From NCBI RefSeq assembly GCF_947623445.1, contig NC_135245.1, positions 18,669,501 to 18,733,500 of the forward strand: a stretch of 64,000 nucleotides of DNA, written 5' to 3'. How positions within the stretch are numbered: the first letter of the stretch is position 1; each line of letters begins with the position of its first letter. Under the pieces are notes generated by a model that saw only the letters and a list, made by a program, of their open reading frames with translations, was not told the DNA's origin and did no database searches. The stretch comes from Clavelina lepadiformis. Lineage: Eukaryota > Chordata > Ascidiacea > Aplousobranchia > Clavelinidae. A program made the translations under genes and the position numbers. This document shows positions 63,984 to 64,000 of the stretch, piece after piece.

Positions 63984-64000
63984 GTGAGTTTATGTGTACA

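Overview
The window is animal nuclear DNA: AT-rich, with genes split into many short exons by introns mostly of 100-700 bases, canonical GT/AG borders and no operon-like bacterial layout. The gene set (ILRUN, alpha-SNAP, flotillin-1, SLC26, NIPA, a WD40/EF-hand protein) is metazoan. Compact introns, abundant small DNA transposons and a 16-base sequence at 27289-27304 that differs by one base from the Ciona spliced leader as I recall it suggest a tunicate, probably a Ciona-like ascidian. That taxonomic call is inference.

Layout. 2042-4769 (+) is ILRUN. 6951-9013 (-) is a complete alpha-SNAP. 9.0-13.9 kb is intergenic with repeats. 13959-18429 (+) is flotillin-1. 19486-23973 (-) and 42887-53283 (+) are two complete SLC26 anion-transporter paralogues of 14 coding exons each, placed back to back (5' ends facing) and separated by 18.9 kb. 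The spacer holds a promoter-like inverted repeat (29.0-29.5 / 38.6-39.2 kb), LINE fragments pointing outward, and in its centre a three-unit cluster of tRNA-like sequences around one intact tRNA-Trp(CCA). A piggyBac-like MITE and a split direct repeat also lie there. Intron 6 of the + strand SLC26 gene is swollen from 168 bases (in its paralogue) to 5.7 kb by a two-gene Tnp2/CACTA-like DNA transposon and a nested pair of pogo-like elements.

The right end holds the last two exons of a C-type lectin gene (54865-55458, -), the 3' part of a NIPA-type Mg2+ transporter gene (57966-58873, -), and a WD40/EF-hand gene (59809 to beyond the window end, +).

The host genes are unrelated housekeeping or membrane functions: vesicle fusion (alpha-SNAP), membrane microdomain scaffold (flotillin), anion exchange (SLC26), Mg2+ transport (NIPA), innate signalling (ILRUN) and probably cilia (WD40/EF-hand). 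I see no sign that they form one pathway. The most unusual parts are the SLC26 inverted pair with mosaic identity and the tRNA-like array between its two members.
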